Source: Lysinibacillus sp. FSL K6-0232
GTDB lineage: Bacteria > Bacillota > Bacilli > Bacillales_A > Planococcaceae
DNA: 64,000 bases
Assembly: GCF_038008325.1 (NCBI RefSeq)
Contig: NZ_JBBOYW010000001.1
Span: 1,912,001-1,976,000, forward strand
Direction of reading: 5' to 3'
Shown here piece by piece: positions 8,273-16,386 of the stretch. Every line of letters begins with the position of its first letter. The stretch's first letter is position 1. The notes under the pieces were generated by a model. It was not told the DNA's origin and ran no database searches. It was given only the letters and a program-made list of their open reading frames with translations. The position numbers and the translations under genes were made by a program.

Positions 8273-8938
8273 ATAATCAATACCAAAAATACAGTTGTCA
8301 TATGTCCAACGGATGATTTTTTCATCATTGTTCGTTTCATAGAATTGTGATAAAAGTTCATTCCATTTTTCTAGTTTGCTTTCTTCGATGTGCAATACAC
8401 CGTTGCCATTTAGTAGCATAATATAGTTTGCGGAAATAAGTGCTGTGCGTTTGTTGCCATCCCAGAAAATTTGTGTACGCATAGCATAATACATATACTT
8501 TAATGCACGATAAGTAGTAGTCGAAACGCTATCATCCGCTAAAATAGTTTGAATATGTGCTGCCACTTCATCCTCTACAGGGATACTAGGCTGATAATTC
8601 ACACCATGGATACCTACGTTCCCGTTTCGTACAACTCCCCACGCGAGAGATTCATTGTAAGAAACAAAAGAATTAATCTTTTTTGCCACCTCTAATGTAA
8701 AGGGAGCTGTTTCTTTTAAGATGTATTGATAGGCGTTTTTGAGATTTAAAATGACTTGAATGTCGTCTATGCTTACACCGCTAACACTCATACCTTCCAC
8801 AATGGTCTTTGTTTGGGGGAACGTTGTATTTACTTTTTCTAATCGTGAATTTGCATGTATCAGTTCAACTAACGATTTCTTTAATAGAAACCTTGACTCA
8901 CGTTCATTTAGATTATATTTGTTATCTATTGAATGCAT
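8270..8938 (-). CDS. Fic-domain protein with Gln in place of the motif His
   Basis: 222 residues. The Fic core reads TQIFWDGNKRTA with Gln156 where canonical Fic AMP-transferases have the catalytic His (HxFxxGNxRxxR); the rest of the nucleotide loop, DGNKR, is intact. An N-terminal TIVEGMSVSG segment with Glu48 resembles the inhibitory-helix region of Fic proteins. It follows the XRE repressor gene by 40 bases on the same strand, so the two may form one unit. It may be inactive in AMPylation or do another reaction. Toxin-like use is possible but not shown. Confidence 0.8.
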   Translation of the reverse strand: MHSIDNKYNLNERESRFLLKKSLVELIHANSRLEKVNTTFPQTKTIVEGMSVSGVSIDDIQVILNLKNAYQYILKETAPFTLEVAKKINSFVSYNESLAWGVVRNGNVGIHGVNYQPSIPVEDEVAAHIQTILADDSVSTTTYRALKYMYYAMRTQIFWDGNKRTALISANYIMLLNGNGVLHIEESKLEKWNELLSQFYETNNDEKIIRWTYDNCIFGIDY

Positions 8939-8978
8939 TATTTTCTATTCAACCCCTTCCTATTTCTGATAGATTTTT

Positions 8979-9470
8979 TTAGCCTGTTTCGTGCTTTTGT
9001 GAGGCTGATAACATTCTTGCTTTTTTCTCGTCTATTAATTCCTGCCGTATAAGAGCCAGTTCTTTGTCTACTTCTGCTTCAATAGATTCCTCCACTGTAA
9101 CAGCCGTTTCAGCGTGCTTTGCAAAAAGCTGCTGTGCTGTTTCGAGGATAGCTTGACGTACATCCTTATTCAAATCCATATAGCTTTTAATGATGTCCAG
9201 CTCCAATTCGGTGAGCTGGTTTTTTTGTGCGTATTCATCAAGTGAAAAAGTAGCAGGCTTAATAAACATTTCACCTTCACCAGTGCGTAGCCAGTTTTCA
9301 TTGACATTAAAGGCATTAACAAGAAGTCTAATATGTTGTTCCGTGACATTACGAAGCCCCTTTTCAATGTTTGAAACACTAGATTTCGTTAGACCAATAC
9401 GTTCTCCGAAATCTTCTTGATTTAAGGATAATATCTTTCGTAATTCCTTAATTCGTTCGTTGCTATTCAT
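8979..9470 (-). CDS. XRE-family (cI-like) transcriptional repressor
   Basis: 163 residues. Helix-turn-helix at about 5-60 (LRKILSLNQEDFGERIGLTKSSVSNIEKG typical of XRE), then the NVNENWLRTGEGEMF stretch common in phage-type repressors of Firmicutes, and a charged helical tail. No peptidase domain is visible. It faces a divergent control region with two matching operators (9505-9558) and probably represses itself and a lost rightward gene. Confidence 0.88.
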   Translation of the reverse strand: MNSNERIKELRKILSLNQEDFGERIGLTKSSVSNIEKGLRNVTEQHIRLLVNAFNVNENWLRTGEGEMFIKPATFSLDEYAQKNQLTELELDIIKSYMDLNKDVRQAILETAQQLFAKHAETAVTVEESIEAEVDKELALIRQELIDEKKARMLSASQKHETG

Positions 9471-9504
9471 CTATTTCCCTCCTCTCGTACTTAATATAGC
9501 ACAT

Positions 9505-9558
9505 CTAAGTTGTGTATGAAAACTTTTTCGTTAGAAAATGATTGACTAAGTTATGTAT
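9505..9558. promoter_or_regulatory. Two operator repeats in the XRE control region
   Basis: CTAAGTTGTGTAT (9505-9517) and CTAAGTTATGTAT (9546-9558) are direct repeats 41 bp apart, about four helical turns. The leftward promoter of the repressor (TTTTCA, 17-bp gap, TATATT on the minus strand) lies over the first. On the right, a GGAGTGAG site and a TTG at 9611 begin only a 14-codon stub, so the rightward gene is gone. Confidence 0.5.
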
Positions 9559-9625
9559 ATATACTGTTGTATATTCATAAGAAACTTATTGAAGCGGAAG
9601 GAGTGAGAAGTTGGAGGTAAGAAAA

Positions 9626-9651
9626 ACCATCATCTTTAATCCGATGATGGT
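9626..9651 (-). terminator. Terminator of the broken XRE gene
   Basis: ACCATCATC / GATGATGGT stem with a T run on the minus strand. Confidence 0.7.
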
Positions 9652-9979
9652 ATGAGTGATTGGATAAAGGATTGAAGGGTAAGGCGATTTTCTGGTGGGA
9701 GCTTGATAAATTTCTCAATGAAGGTTTTATCAAAGTCGATTAGTTTGTATTCGATAGTAAGTTGTTCTAATAGGCTATCATCGCTTTCCACGAACATTTC
9801 GCCTGTACGCAACCATTGTTCATTAACATCGAATTCTCGACAAATATCAGAAATTATTCTATCTGTTGCCTCCCTAGCTCCATTTTCTAAAGAAGAATAG
9901 GAGGTGGCATGTTGACAAAACAGAATGCTCTGTTCGTCACAGTACGTCAAACGCCCAAAGAAAATGAGAGATTATTCAT
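9636..9979 (-). pseudogene. Second XRE-type repressor, frameshifted and internally deleted
   Basis: The C-terminal part reads REATDRIISDICREFDV then NEQWLRTGEMF, close to the neighbour's repressor. An ATG at 9979 starts MNNLSFSLG and then hits a stop at 9947-9949; moving one base gives RLTYCDEQS and continues into the rest. About ten residues around the second helix of the helix-turn-helix appear to be missing. A damaged relic of a phage-like repressor. Confidence 0.7.
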
Positions 9980-10097
9980 TTTTAAACGGGATTTTTTGGC
10001 GTTGTGTGAACAAGGACGATAAAGCAAAGGATTTCCTCGATATGTAGGGAATCCTTTTTGTTTTGCAAATATGTACGCAAAGGGGATAAAGTATTAT

Positions 10098-10808
10098 ATG
10101 GATATAGAAATTTGTAAGCAGCCACGGACAGAAACAACTAAAAAGGTGAAAACACGAATGGCTGTAGAGTCGCTGATTGATCAATTATTAGCAACAAAGC
10201 TTATTCGCAATGACCGATTTTTTGAGCAAATTTTATATAATAAAGAAATTATATGGCTGCAGAATGGCGATGTGGATGGACATCTTTTTGCAAAGGCAGC
10301 GCTAGCAGACCAGCTAAAAACAAAGACAAACGGCTTTATGATGTATATGCCAACAAATCCAATTGTTTATAAGGTGAATGGAGAGCCGTACCATTTACTG
10401 ACACGCATTGATTCAACGCGCGCCAAGCCGAATCTTGCGCGCCTTTCGCAGGAGCCAAAGCCAGTGCTAAGTGCCGCGCGTGTTAATGATTTATTATGCA
10501 CGATTGTCATGCGCTTTTATGAAACCTATATTCATGATTTAGCGACAATTCCTTATACCGATCAATTAGTTGCATTTGTGCAGCAGGAGTATAGAGGATT
10601 TTTACAAGCCGTTCAAGCGTTGAATGATGTTCATTTTAATTGGCATCCTCGTGGCAACGGCCATAACAAGCTGTTGCAATTAATTGCAGACCTACAAATG
10701 ATTAAAAGTCATCCGGGCAAGCTCTTAATTGATTTTGCTAATACGCATGACTATGTTGTCGTCAAGCCTGCTTATTTGCCAGCAAAGCCAGCACAGCAAG
10801 CGCTATAA
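10098..10808 (+). CDS. Hypothetical protein (236 aa)
   Basis: The ATG at 10098 is preferred over 10071 because AAAGGGG lies 12 bases upstream; neither site is ideal. A cytosolic protein without signal or membrane segment. Contains mixed basic and hydrophobic stretches (GFMMYMPTNPIVYKVNGEPYH) but no motif I recognise. It has its own terminator and sits between the XRE relics and the first 21-bp array. Function unknown. Confidence 0.65.
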   Translation: MDIEICKQPRTETTKKVKTRMAVESLIDQLLATKLIRNDRFFEQILYNKEIIWLQNGDVDGHLFAKAALADQLKTKTNGFMMYMPTNPIVYKVNGEPYHLLTRIDSTRAKPNLARLSQEPKPVLSAARVNDLLCTIVMRFYETYIHDLATIPYTDQLVAFVQQEYRGFLQAVQALNDVHFNWHPRGNGHNKLLQLIADLQMIKSHPGKLLIDFANTHDYVVVKPAYLPAKPAQQAL

Positions 10809-10811
10809 GCC

Positions 10812-10842
10812 CAAGCCCTCCAAAAAGCGGAGGGCTTGTTTT
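10812..10842 (+). terminator. Terminator after the 10098 gene
   Basis: Perfect 10-bp stem CAAGCCCTCC / GGAGGGCTTG followed by TTTT. Confidence 0.85.
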
Positions 10843-10865
10843 CCTATTAGGGAGCGCAGAGGCGA

Positions 10866-11091
10866 AATACCCGAGCAAGACTATAAAATACCCGCGGAGC
10901 AGGAGCGAATACCCGTGTAAGGAGTTAAAATACTCGCGACCAGATGAATATCCGCGAAATCAGAGCAAATACCCGCAGAGCAGGAGCGAATACCCGTGTA
11001 AGGAGTTAAAATACTCGCGACCAGATGAATACCCGCGAAATCAGAGCAAATACCTGCGCCAACAGCTAAAATACTTGCGAATCCAGAACAG
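10866..11091. repeat. 21/18-bp repeat array, family A (11 units)
   Basis: Units opening with AATAC(C/T)CGCG-like cores begin at 10866, 10887, 10908, 10929, 10947, 10968, 10989, 11010, 11028, 11049 and 11070. Spacings are 21 bp except two of 18 bp. Bases 10887-10967 are nearly duplicated at 10968-11048 (81 bp). The array lies past a terminator and stops 10 bases short of the stop codon of the converging TetM-like gene. No spacer-type unique DNA, so not CRISPR. Confidence 0.9.
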
Positions 11092-11100
11092 TCGCCTGTA

Positions 11101-12986
11101 CTACTGGCAATGCATGGCTGCTTGGGCTTGGTCCCATGGCACGGAATAGCCCTTGCCCTTGGCACAAAAAATGCTTGAGGATGTATAGTCAGGGTCAGCG
11201 TTTTTATCGTAGCCTATTTGAGCGATAACTTCCTCTGCATTATGGCAAACATCATAGCCATCAAACTGAAGCGACAAGGCTCCTTTGCCATTTGTATAGG
11301 CAGCAAAAGTAGTGCTATAGCCCATCAAGGTGGCAACGGGTGCACGTCCTGTTAAAATAGCATCTGTTTCTGTTAAAATAGGGTCATGAAATGTACCAGC
11401 CATTTGTTGGATATCTGTCATCATACGACCGATGAAATCCTTGGAAGCCTTCATTTTAAAGCGATAGTAAGGCTCCAGCAAAATATTGTGTGCTTGCTCT
11501 AGCCCTTGACGCAATGCCCGGAAGGTTGCCTCGCGAAAATCGCCACCAGATGTATGTTCATTGTGCCCGCGACCTGTTAACAGCGTGAAATGAATATCTG
11601 TAACAGGAAAGCCCGTTAATAAGCCGTGATGGTCACGCTCAAATAAATGCTTTTCTACAAGGCGCTGGTTGCCTACCGATAAAGCATCCGCATGGCAGGC
11701 ATTGCTAAAGGTATTGCCTGTGCCACGCGCATTGGGCTCCATCAATACATGCACCTCTGCATAATGCTTTAATGGCTCAAAATGCCCATAGCCTGTTACT
11801 GTATTTGCAATGGTTTCCATATATAAAATTTGCGGAGCGCCAAAGGACACCTCCAGCGAGAAGCGCCTTATCAATACATCAACAAGCACCTCCAACTGAA
11901 TAATGCCCATAATATGGACATGAATTTCTTGAAATTTTTCCTGCCACACAACACGTAAAGATGGCTCCTCAGCTTCCAGCAGACGAAAAATCTTTAGTAC
12001 CTCCTTTATATGCTGATCGCCCTTATACTGAACCTTCGCCTGTAAAGTAGGCATAAGCTCATAAGGCTGTGTATATGCCGTACTGCCGATTTGCTCACCA
12101 ATTGTAGCGGCACTCAGCCCTTTGACAGCGAAAATTTCGCCAGCCTCGACCTGCTGAACCGTATCAAAGCGACTGCCGTTATAAAGACGAATCTCCGTAA
12201 TTTTTTCGGTAACCTCTCCAACTGTCAATTCATCACGAATATGTAGTGATCCCTGTAAAGCTTTTAGAAAGGTTAAACGCTGATGCCCGTCATGACGAAT
12301 TTTAAAAACCTCTCCTTGAAACGGTGCATCCTGCTTAAAGTGAGTAGCCGTTAATAGCGGAAGCTGTGCCAATAATTCCTGAATGCCTCTATCCTTTAAG
12401 GCAGAGCCTATAAAGCACGGAAAGGCACACTCGTCTTGAATCATCGCCTGTAGCTGTACAAGGCATTGCTCACAATCCAGCGTGTCCTGTAAAAAGGCAT
12501 CCAGCAATTGCTCATCACGCTCAGCAAGCCACTCCATTATGCTGCTTGATACATAATTGGCTTGCAGCGGTTCATCCACCAAGAGGACATGCTCAGAGCA
12601 ATCCTTACGAAGCTGTGCCATTACTGCCGCTACATCTGCGCCTTCACGGTCAATTTTATTGATAAAAAAGAAGGTTGGCACATGGTACTTGCGCAGAAGC
12701 TGCCAGACGGTTTCGGTATGTCCCTGTACGCCCTCCACAGCGCTGACAATAATAATGGCATAGTCCATCACACGAATGGCACGCTCCATTTCAGGGGAAA
12801 AATCGACATGCCCTGGTGTATCAATGAGCGTATATGTATCCTCGCCTAGCGTGAAGCGACCTTGCTCAGCAAATATGGTAATACCGCGCTGTCGCTCCAG
12901 CTCGTGATTATCTAAAAAGGTGTCCTGATGATCGACACGCCCTCGTGCTTGAATACTATTTGTATGAAAAAGCACTTGCTCAGAAA
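11101..12986 (-). pseudogene. TetM-like ribosomal protection GTPase, main fragment (interrupted by IS)
   Basis: Encodes about 625 residues of an EF-G-like tetracycline-resistance-type GTPase: RGITIFAEQGRF (switch), DTPGHVDF (G3), NKID (G4), GSAL (G5) and the EF-G-like C-terminal domains. The first 20 residues, with the whole P-loop, are missing here and lie at 14854-14913 on the other side of an insertion sequence. Removing the insertion and one 9-bp duplicate restores one frame of about 645 residues, the normal length for this family. As it stands, the product from an in-frame start inside the IS (13083) would lack the P-loop and be non-functional. Confidence 0.9.
12978..12986. repeat. Left copy of 9-bp target duplication
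   Basis: GCTCAGAAA, repeated at 14853-14861 flanking the IS1182-type element. Confidence 0.85.
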
Positions 12987-13020
12987 GAGGGCACTGAAAA
13001 AGTCCCTCAGGCACAAGTGA

Positions 13021-13062
13021 GAGAGTACAGGAACGAATATTCGTTCCTGTACTCTCTTTTTC
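13021..13062. terminator. 36-bp perfect palindrome inside IS left end
   Basis: An 18-bp perfect inverted repeat without loop (13021-13056) followed by a T run; probably blocks transcription entering the IS. Confidence 0.8.
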
Positions 13063-13071
13063 TTCGATGCC

Positions 13072-13196
13072 GTTGATTTCCATTGCGGCGGACGCGTTTC
13101 GCGGGCACGGCTCCAGCCTTCTCCCTCGCTTTGCTCAGTCCGGGTGCTTCCGCTCGTGCTGTTCCCGCAGAAGTCGCCGCCTCCATTCCAATCAAC
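13072..13196. repeat. Long GC-rich palindromic dispersed repeat, copy 1
   Basis: Bounded by GTTGATT and AATCAAC, about 125 bp, more GC-rich than its surroundings, with internal GCGGACGC..., GCGGGC and GAAGTCGCC segments. Clearly homologous to 38036-38167 in opposite orientation. This belongs to a type of extragenic repeat I have seen widely in Bacillaceae. Here it is nested inside the IS, upstream of the transposase. Confidence 0.85.
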
Positions 13197-13288
13197 TGGG
13201 ACCACTTTCATCACTAGAAGGGTTTTCCTCTCGTATAATCTCACAAATTTCCTGTATAATTAAAGGACTAATAAAAGGTGGTGCGACC

Positions 13289-14743
13289 ATGATTTCTAAA
13301 CAGGAAACATTCAATTTAAGCCCGTACATGGCGTTGTACGATTTAATTATTCCAAAGGACAATATGCTTCGCCAAATCAATGAACTTGTGGATTTCTCAT
13401 TTATTCTAGACGAACTAAAATCGAAATACTGTTTAGTTAATGGCCGTAACGCGATTCCACCGATTCGCATGTTTAAATATTTACTGTTAAAAGCGATTCA
13501 TGACCTGTCGGATGCCGACCTTATCGAACGTTCAAAATTCGATATGTCCTTTAAATATTTTTTAGATATGGCACCAGAAGAGGAAGTGATCGACCCCAGT
13601 TCCCTGACAAAATTCCGTCGACTCCGTCTTCAAGATATGAATTTATTAGATTTACTGATTCAGAAAACTGTTGAAATTGCTTTAGAGAAAGGACTACTCC
13701 TTAGTAAAATGGTGATTGTCGACGCTACCCATACAAAAGCGCGATATAACCAGAAAACGCCCAAAGAATTTTTACAGGAAAAATCCAAAAATGTACGTAA
13801 AGCCGTGTATCAACTAGACGAAAACATGGTCGGAAAATTCCCTGAGAAGCCTGCGTCAAATGAAGTCACAGAAGAATTAGATTACTGTCGTCAAGTAGTT
13901 GAAGCAGTCGAAACACAATCAAAGGTTGCACAAATCCCGGCTGTGAAAGAAAAATTAAATGTTTTAAAAGAAGTGATAGATGATTATGAGAATCATTTAA
14001 GCTATTCAAATGATCCGGATGCACGTGTTGGCCATAAGTCAGCAGATTCTTCTTTCTTTGGTTTTAAAACGCATATTGCGATGAGTGATGAACGTATTAT
14101 TACAGCAGCGGTTGTGACGACGGGTGAAAAAAGTGATGGGCACTATTTACAAGAGTTGGTAGAGAAAAGTAGAACTGCCGGCATGGAAATTGACACGGTG
14201 ATTGGTGATGCCGCCTATTCCTGGAAAGAGAATTTAGTGTATGCAAAATCGGAGCAGTTTCAGTTAATTTCAAAGTTAAATCCAGTAATCACAAATGGCA
14301 GCGGACAACGGAAAATTGAATTTGATTATAACAAGGATGCGGGTATGTTTGTTTGTCCAGCGGGGCACATGGCAACTCACAAAAGACGTACGGGCAGGAA
14401 AACCCTGAATCAAAGTTTAACGTTTCATTTTGATATTGAAAAATGTAAAGTTTGCCCGATGCGAGAGGGCTGTTATAAGGAAGGGGCGAAAAGTAAAACG
14501 TATAGTGTAACGATTCAATCCGATACACATCAAGAACAAGCAGCATTCCAGGAAACAGCCGAATTCAAAGCACTTGCCAGCAAACGCTATAAAATCGAAG
14601 CGAAAAATAGTGAATTAAAGAACCCACACGGCTTTAAAACAGCAAAATCGGCGGGTTTATTTGGCATGGAAATTCAAGGAGCCACGACGATCTTTGCGGT
14701 CAATCTGAAACGGATACTCAAACTACTGAGTGAAAAAGAGTAG
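13289..14743 (+). CDS. IS1182-family DDE transposase
   Basis: The ATG at 13289 (AAAGGTGGTG upstream) gives 484 residues; the frame continues upstream through the palindromic repeat but that part is not protein-like. N-terminal region with MALYDLIIPKDNMLRQI, DDE core including VIVDATHTKARYN and VIGDAAYSWKEN, a zinc-like CxxC...C cluster (KCKVCPMREGC) and the C-terminal ESELK-type segment (EAKNSELKNPHG). Intact length, so the element may still be mobile. Confidence 0.95.
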   Translation: MISKQETFNLSPYMALYDLIIPKDNMLRQINELVDFSFILDELKSKYCLVNGRNAIPPIRMFKYLLLKAIHDLSDADLIERSKFDMSFKYFLDMAPEEEVIDPSSLTKFRRLRLQDMNLLDLLIQKTVEIALEKGLLLSKMVIVDATHTKARYNQKTPKEFLQEKSKNVRKAVYQLDENMVGKFPEKPASNEVTEELDYCRQVVEAVETQSKVAQIPAVKEKLNVLKEVIDDYENHLSYSNDPDARVGHKSADSSFFGFKTHIAMSDERIITAAVVTTGEKSDGHYLQELVEKSRTAGMEIDTVIGDAAYSWKENLVYAKSEQFQLISKLNPVITNGSGQRKIEFDYNKDAGMFVCPAGHMATHKRRTGRKTLNQSLTFHFDIEKCKVCPMREGCYKEGAKSKTYSVTIQSDTHQEQAAFQETAEFKALASKRYKIEAKNSELKNPHGFKTAKSAGLFGMEIQGATTIFAVNLKRILKLLSEKE

Positions 14744-14755
14744 GAAAAAAGAAAG

Positions 14756-14804
14756 AAATAAGGCACCTTCCATTCAAAAACGAATGGAAAGTGCCTTATT
14801 TTTG
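14756..14804. terminator. Terminator after the transposase
   Basis: Stem of about 20 bp with one mismatch, AAATAAGGCAC... / ...GTGCCTTATTT, loop AAAAAC; works in either direction. Confidence 0.85.
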
Positions 14805-14853
14805 TTTGAAAAACTAATTCATCGTAAAAAATGTAAGTTTTTCAGTGCCCTAG

Positions 14854-14913
14854 CTCAGAAAAGGTAGTTTTCCCTGCATCTACATGTGCAAGCACGCCAA
14901 TTGTTTTATACAT
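14854..14913 (-). pseudogene. TetM-like GTPase, N-terminal fragment with P-loop
   Basis: ATG at 14913 encodes MYKTIGVLAHVDAGKTTFSE, which includes the complete G1 motif AHVDAGKT. Reading on enters the IS and stops after four codons. This is the 5' end of the gene continued at 12986. Its promoter and start lie just downstream of the second riboswitch region on the opposite strand. Confidence 0.92.
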
Positions 14914-15079
14914 GATAAATCCTCGTTTCCATTGCTTTTTTCGTTTTGTAATCAAATACTATCATATAATATTCTGCCCTTATGTCGAAATAGTGCTAAG
15001 ATAAGTATGATTATTTATTTATGCATTGCCATAAAAATATTCTTCTGCTAGTCTATCAATAGTATGAATAATCATAAAA

Positions 15080-15245
15080 CATATTGGTGCAAATAGCATT
15101 TGTTATTTGCTTAAAAGGGAAATCGGTGCAATTCCGATGCTGTCCCGCAACTGTAAATGGGGAGTCTATACAATATGCCACTGTAGCATTGAGCTATGGG
15201 AAGGCGTATAGATGATGAACCTAAGCCAGGATACCTGCCAATATG
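15080..15245 (+). ncRNA. Cobalamin riboswitch controlling the 15385 operon
   Basis: Core elements AAAAGGGAAATCGGTG, CTGTCCCGCAACTGT and AAGCCAGGATACCTGCC are present. Closing stem: CATATTGG (15080-15087) with CCAATATG (15238-15245). An intrinsic terminator follows at 15317-15347, which fits transcriptional shut-off when B12 is bound. Confidence 0.95.
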
Positions 15246-15316
15246 GATGGATGAACTACGAACCACGAGGATGGGGATAGTGATAAAGGTTGACGAACCA
15301 TTTTTTCACTATGCTA

Positions 15317-15344
15317 CTCTCTTGGTGACAAGAGGGGTTTTTTT
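15317..15344 (+). terminator. Riboswitch expression-platform terminator
   Basis: Stem CTCTCTTG / CAAGAGGG (with G-U pairs), GTGA loop and seven T. Confidence 0.8.
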
Positions 15345-15384
15345 ATGCCTTCTTGCCATTTTTATAGCAAAGGAGAACAGGAAC

Positions 15385-16368
15385 ATGACAAAATGGAAAA
15401 GTAGTTGGCTTGTGTTAGTCATTGCCCTTGTAGCGATGTTAGCAGCATGTAATACGGAGTCAGCAGAGCAGGAAGAACAAACAGAGCCAGCAGAAGCAGC
15501 GGCAACGGAAGTAACGATTGACAATAATGATACAACGCAAACCTATAAGGAAGCACCAACAAAAGCGATTAGCTTAAATCAGCATGTGACAGAAATTATG
15601 CTAGCGCTAGGCTTAGAGGATGCTATGGTAGGTACGGCTTACTTAGATGATAAAATTTATGAGCCATTGCAGGAGGCATACGAGAAAGTGCCTGTTCTAT
15701 CAGACCAATATCCAACAAAGGAGCAGGTCATTGATGCAGAGGCAGACTTTTTATATGGCGGCTGGAAAAGTGCCTTTGGCGAAAAGGGAGTTGGCACACC
15801 TGAGGAGCTGGAGGAGCTAGGCATTCATACGTATTTACATACATCTTCGAATATGACAAAGCCAACATTGGAGGATATTTTCACAGATATTCGCAATGTG
15901 GCGAAGATTTTCCGTGTGGAGGAGCGCGGAGAGGCATTGATTGAGCAAATGACGAAGGATGTAGATGCTGTTCGTGCGAAATTACCGCAGGAGGGCGAAA
16001 ATTTACGTGTTTTAGTATTTGATAGTGGTGAAAAGGATGTGTTCACGGCTGGTCAAAACTTTATGAATGAGCTTGTAACCATTGCTGGCGGTCAAAATGT
16101 TTTTGGCGATGTGGAATCAGGCTGGACAACTGTATCGAAGGAGGATGCAGTAGACCGAAATCCGGAGGTGGTTGTTGTTATTGATTATGGTGAAACAACA
16201 GCCCAACAAAAAATAGACTTCTTAAAAAATGATCCAGCATTAAAGGAAATGGAGGCTGTTCAAAATGATCGTTTCGTTATCCTACCACTATCAGCAGCAT
16301 CTGAGGGGGTACGTGCAGCAGAGGCGATTGAAATTTTAGCAAAGGGCTTCTACCCTGATAATTTTTAA
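15385..16368 (+). CDS. Cobalamin/corrinoid ABC transporter substrate-binding lipoprotein (BtuF-like)
   Basis: Start chosen at 15385: AAAGGAGAACAGG precedes it and it opens directly into a signal peptide with lipobox LAAC (about residues 18-21). 327 residues of the TroA/BtuF-type periplasmic-binding fold (APTKAISLNQHVTEIMLALGL at the start of the domain, GGQNVFGDV, RFVILPLS). Captures substrate outside the membrane for an ABC importer. The B12 riboswitch directly upstream points to a corrinoid. No permease or ATPase follows, so it must work with subunits coded elsewhere. Confidence 0.85.
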   Translation: MTKWKSSWLVLVIALVAMLAACNTESAEQEEQTEPAEAAATEVTIDNNDTTQTYKEAPTKAISLNQHVTEIMLALGLEDAMVGTAYLDDKIYEPLQEAYEKVPVLSDQYPTKEQVIDAEADFLYGGWKSAFGEKGVGTPEELEELGIHTYLHTSSNMTKPTLEDIFTDIRNVAKIFRVEERGEALIEQMTKDVDAVRAKLPQEGENLRVLVFDSGEKDVFTAGQNFMNELVTIAGGQNVFGDVESGWTTVSKEDAVDRNPEVVVVIDYGETTAQQKIDFLKNDPALKEMEAVQNDRFVILPLSAASEGVRAAEAIEILAKGFYPDNF

Positions 16369-16386
16369 GAAGGAGCCGCCAGACAA

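Larger units (their letters stand above)
12987..14852. mobile_element. IS1182-family insertion sequence, about 1866 bp
   Basis: Ends carry inverted repeats AGGGCACTGAAAAAGT (12988-13003) and its near-complement (14836-14851), one mismatch. Flanked by the 9-bp duplication GCTCAGAAA. Inside: terminators close to both ends, an embedded long palindromic repeat, and one transposase gene. Inserted into codon 21 of the TetM-like gene. Confidence 0.92.

Noticed and set aside
10866..11091. CRISPR array
   Set aside because: Units are 18-21 bp with a 9-10 bp core and 12-base filler; there are no 25-40 bp direct repeats, no spacers and no cas genes.
10881..11165. Minus-strand heptapeptide-repeat protein (A-G/S-I pattern) through the family A array
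   Set aside because: All units are multiples of three, so a frame stays open, and a similar frame is open in the other two family A arrays. But there is no ribosome site, the frame overlaps the TetM-like gene, and family B arrays do not keep any common frame or peptide. Noncoding is more likely.
12987..13083. A new N-terminus for the TetM-like protein supplied by the IS
   Set aside because: An in-frame start exists at 13083, but the product lacks the P-loop, and the 36-bp terminator palindrome lies inside this segment.
13067..13288. 74-residue N-terminal extension of the IS1182 transposase
   Set aside because: It translates the palindromic repeat and lacks a ribosome site; the ATG at 13289 has one and gives the normal family N-terminus.
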